From the NCBI RefSeq assembly GCF_008831285.2, contig NC_045140.1:6305528-6365527 (forward strand): a DNA stretch of 60,000 bases, written 5' to 3'. The notes beneath the pieces were generated by a model that was not told where the DNA came from, ran no database searches, and worked only from the letters and a program-made list of their open reading frames with translations. Numbering within the stretch: the first letter of the stretch is position 1; each line of letters opens with the position of its first letter. The stretch is from Nymphaea colorata. Taxonomy: Eukaryota; Streptophyta; Magnoliopsida; Nymphaeales; Nymphaeaceae. A program made the translations under genes and the position numbers. This document shows, in pieces, positions 59,884-60,000 of this stretch.

Positions 59884-59960
<77 letters not shown>
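59884..59960. repeat. (AT)n microsatellite, about 38 units
   Basis: Uninterrupted AT run inside LTR copy 3. Copy 1 has only ttatatatatatttc at the matching place (about 33140). Confidence 0.95.
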
Positions 59961-59962
<2 letters not shown>

Positions 59963-60000
59963 CCCTAAAATCTCTCATTCTCTTCAAATCAATACCATTT

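Larger units (their letters stand above)
57637..60000 (+). mobile_element. Long-LTR family, copy 3, right end beyond the window
   Basis: Starts TGTTATCACCCCAATT inside copia G and runs collinearly with copy 1: gatccaaatcaag blocks, a CpG-rich block at 58097-58265, pyrimidine-rich sequence, minisatellite units at 58936 and 59111, then the tacatatatgtgcacatgat segment. By comparison with copy 1 it should end about 1.3 kb past the window. It cannot be told from this window whether it is a solo LTR or the 5' LTR of a complete element. Confidence 0.85.

Noticed and set aside
1-60000. CRISPR arrays, bacterial operons, integrated plant virus or organellar insertions
   Set aside because: No evenly spaced short repeats with unique spacers, no Shine-Dalgarno-led clusters, no coat or movement protein frames and no plastid gene fragments were noticed. 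All RT-like sequences fit copia (integrase before RT) or LINE order.

Overview
This is nuclear DNA from a flowering plant. Two protein genes have spliceosomal introns with GT..AG borders, one for a plant-type GH17 beta-1,3-glucanase with an X8 domain and one for a serine carboxypeptidase-like (SCPL) enzyme. The rest is mostly Ty1/copia retrotransposon wreckage, very long solo LTRs, a LINE remnant, MITEs and microsatellites. The species cannot be named from this sequence. No prokaryotic, CRISPR, organellar or viral features were seen.

Layout. 1-8655: copia element A (minus strand, runs off the left edge). Its 5' LTR is split by a nearly complete copia element B (3799-8655, TSD GCCTC on both sides). 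About 9.3-10.47 kb: a MITE-like repeat and a minus-strand copia fragment (C). 10.49-16.6 kb: plus-strand copia D, whose integrase region is interrupted by a 1,275-bp hAT-like element (13837-15111) with a perfect 8-bp TSD. 16.6-17.8 kb: the gag end and 5' LTR of minus-strand copia E, abutting D. 17.81-19.41 kb: the 3' end of minus-strand copia F. 21.7-22.45 kb: a degenerate LINE reverse transcriptase. 24.5-26.27 kb: the GH17 gene (minus strand). 27-38.4 kb: mostly noncoding, with MITEs, a 3.68-kb solo LTR (30528-34210) and a few exon-like fragments. 38475-46531: a complete ten-exon SCPL gene (minus strand, 478 codons) with a Tourist-like MITE in intron 6. 46.5-51.5 kb: noncoding. 51.5-57.6 kb: minus-strand copia G, split by a second long solo LTR (52104-55066), which itself contains a 190-bp MITE. 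57637-60000: a third copy of the same long LTR, running off the right edge.

The two intact genes are unrelated secreted or vacuolar enzymes with independent promoters; nothing indicates that they work together. The main interest is the layered insertion history. Several events can be read to the base from TSDs, terminal inverted repeats and unoccupied sites. The long-LTR family is also unusual, carrying CpG-rich, fast-diverging palindromic blocks and a minisatellite of about 180 bp. I did not find an undescribed biochemical system.
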